From contig JAWPHD010004468.1 of assembly GCA_037043455.1 (NCBI GenBank), positions 123,280-187,279 on the forward strand: 64,000 nt of DNA. The letters run 5' to 3'. The notes under the pieces were generated by a model that was not told the DNA's origin, made no database searches, and saw only the letters and a list, made by a program, of their open reading frames with translations. The translations under genes were made by a program, and so were the position numbers. This DNA comes from Cyrtodaria siliqua (lineage: Eukaryota > Mollusca > Bivalvia > Adapedonta > Hiatellidae). Below are positions 62,411 to 64,000 of the stretch, one piece after another. Position 1 is the stretch's first letter; every line of letters begins with the position of its first letter.

Positions 62411-64000
62411 CACAGGACACAGCCATGTACCTATATCTCGATGTCACATTTCTTTGTATGTCACAGCCATATATATATATTTATATGTCAAACTCCTTTA
62501 AAGGACACAGCCGTGTACCTAGATTTAGACGTCACCGTTCGTCACAGGACACAGCCATGTACCTATATCTCGATGTTACATTTCTTTGTATGTCACAGCC
62601 ATATATATATATTTATATGTCAAACTCCTTTAAAGGACACAGCCGTGTACCTAGATTTAGACGTCACCGTTCGTCACAGGACACAGCCATGTACCTATAT
62701 TTATATGTCACACTACTTCAGTGACACAGCCGTGTGCCTAGATTAAGATGTCACTACTTCAGTGACACAGCCGTGTGCCTAGATTAAGATGTCACTACTT
62801 CAGTGACACAGCCGTGTGCCTAGATTAAGATGTCACACTAATTCAGTGACACAGCCGTGTGCCTAGATTTAGATGTCACACTTCCTCACAGGACAACGCC
62901 ATGTACCTCAATGTGGATGTCACACTTTCTCGAAAGACAATGCCATGTACCTCAATTTGGATGTCACATTTTCTCACGGAACACAGCCATGTACCTAGAT
63001 TTAGATGTCATATTCCCTTACAGGACACAGCCATCTACCTAGATTAAGATGCCACATTCCCTCACATGACATATAGCTATGTCCCCAGAATTAGATGTCA
63101 AATTTCCTAACAGGACAAAGCCATATACTTAGATTTAGATACCACACTCCGTCCATGACACACCTGTGTACCTAGGTTTAGATGTAACATTTCCGTACAG
63201 GACACAACCATGAACCTACATTTGTATGTGACACTCCTTCAAAAAGACACAACCGTGTACCTAGATATAGATTACATAGTTCCTCAAAGGACACATCGAT
63301 GCACCTATATTTAGATGTCACACTCCTTCAAAGGACACAGCCGTGTGCCTAGATTTAGATGTCACATTCCCTCTCAAGACACAACCATGTACCCAAATTT
63401 AGATGTAAAATTGCCTCACAGGACACAGCAATGTACCTATATTTAGATGTCATATTTTCTCACAGGACACAGCCATGTACATAGATTTAGAAGTCACATT
63501 CCCTCACAGGACATATAGCCATGTACCCAGCTTTAGATGTAAAATTGCCTCACAGGACAGAGGCATGCACCTATATTTATATGTCACACTCCCCACAGGA
63601 CACAGCCATGGACCTAGATTTATATGTCACACGCCCTCACAGGACGTAGCCACACTCCGTCATAGGACATAGCCATGTACCTAGATTTAGATGTCAAACT
63701 CCGTCACCGGACATAGCCATGTACCTAGATTTAGATGTCACACTCCGTCGCAGGACATAGTTATGTACCTAGACTTAGATGCCACACTCCGTCACAGGAC
63801 ATAGCCATGTACCTAGATTTAGATGTCACACTCCGTCACAGGACATAGCCATGCACATATATTTAGATGTCACACTCCGTCACAGGACATAGCCATGTAC
63901 CTAGACTTAGATGTCACACTCCGTCACCGGATGTTTAGATGAACTATTATCTCACAGGACACAGTCGCATTCATGTACATAGATGTAGATGTCACACTCA
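62411..64000. repeat. 44-bp satellite array, runs off the window
   Basis: Units of about 41-46 bp on the theme GGACA(C/T)AGCCATGTACCT and AGATTTAGATGTCACACT. At 62411-62680 a trimer of 132 bp is repeated twice and keeps its reading frame open. Later units at 62720-62870 use GCCGTGTGCC, and the last kilobase uses CTCCGTCACAGGACATAGCC. Confidence 0.9.

Noticed and set aside
62375..62746. 123-codon ORF
   Set aside because: Created by the 132-bp period of the satellite array.

Overview
The window is AT-rich animal genomic DNA from a lophotrochozoan, most likely a bivalve mollusc. The evidence is a split, intron-rich gene, a tRNA-derived SINE, Tc1-type and Jockey/CR1-type elements, and many elements built from ~145-320 bp tandem cores plus an ACGG-type microsatellite and a terminal hairpin. 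That architecture is what is described for bivalve pearl-type elements and Helentron-associated (HINE) elements. The species cannot be fixed from the sequence alone.

One host gene is clear. It runs on the minus strand from an ATG at 35445 to beyond position 1. I could join six exons by splice sites and reading phase: 35445-33931, 20595-20571, 19304-19240, 17016-16940, 1178-1033 and 440-<1. Together they give 756 codons of an open protein with an Arg/Ser/Glu/Asp repeat region, a basic nuclear-localisation-like stretch, one RRM split over three exons, and a Pro/Gln/Tyr-rich tail. It is probably a nuclear RNA-binding or splicing-related protein. Its introns (15.8, 2.2, 1.3 and 13.3 kb for the larger ones) are packed with repeats, several of which lie within ~25 bp of splice sites.

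Layout: 1.2-6.7 kb, 11-12.5 kb and 13.8-16.4 kb hold 320-bp-core elements (family A). 6.8-10.95 kb is a GC-richer island with a decayed minus-strand PHD-finger plus TatD-hydrolase gene. 16.4-16.9 kb is family C core. 18-19 kb is a 17-bp satellite, 19.3-19.6 kb a 27-bp minisatellite and 21.1-25.0 kb a 3.8-kb ~23-bp minisatellite. 25.8-27.4 kb is a 1600-bp Tc1-like element with matching ends and a frameshifted DD34E transposase. 28.3-33.8 kb holds nested elements of families D, B and a B/C chimera. 33.9-35.4 kb is exon 1, with a SINE just upstream. 36.8-43.5 kb holds family C elements and a 1.9-kb inverted-repeat transposon. 43.7-45.2 kb holds a LINE 3' scrap, family H and a 73-bp-arm foldback. 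47.6-50.7 kb is a LINE with an intact endonuclease/reverse transcriptase ORF, followed by a decayed relative and another LINE scrap. 52.3-54.4 kb has a ~605-bp duplication and a broken C2H2 zinc-finger array. 54.4-62.4 kb is sparse, with possible short plus-strand exons, a double hairpin and microsatellites. 62.4-64 kb is a 44-bp satellite.

The most interesting pattern is that element families A, B/C and H have different sequences but the same terminal folding: a hairpin at the 5' end, a short subterminal inverted repeat, a microsatellite and a 3' hairpin. The stems change on both sides together, which suggests a conserved structure. Second is the PHD+TatD protein, which has no recognisable polymerase or transposase beside it.
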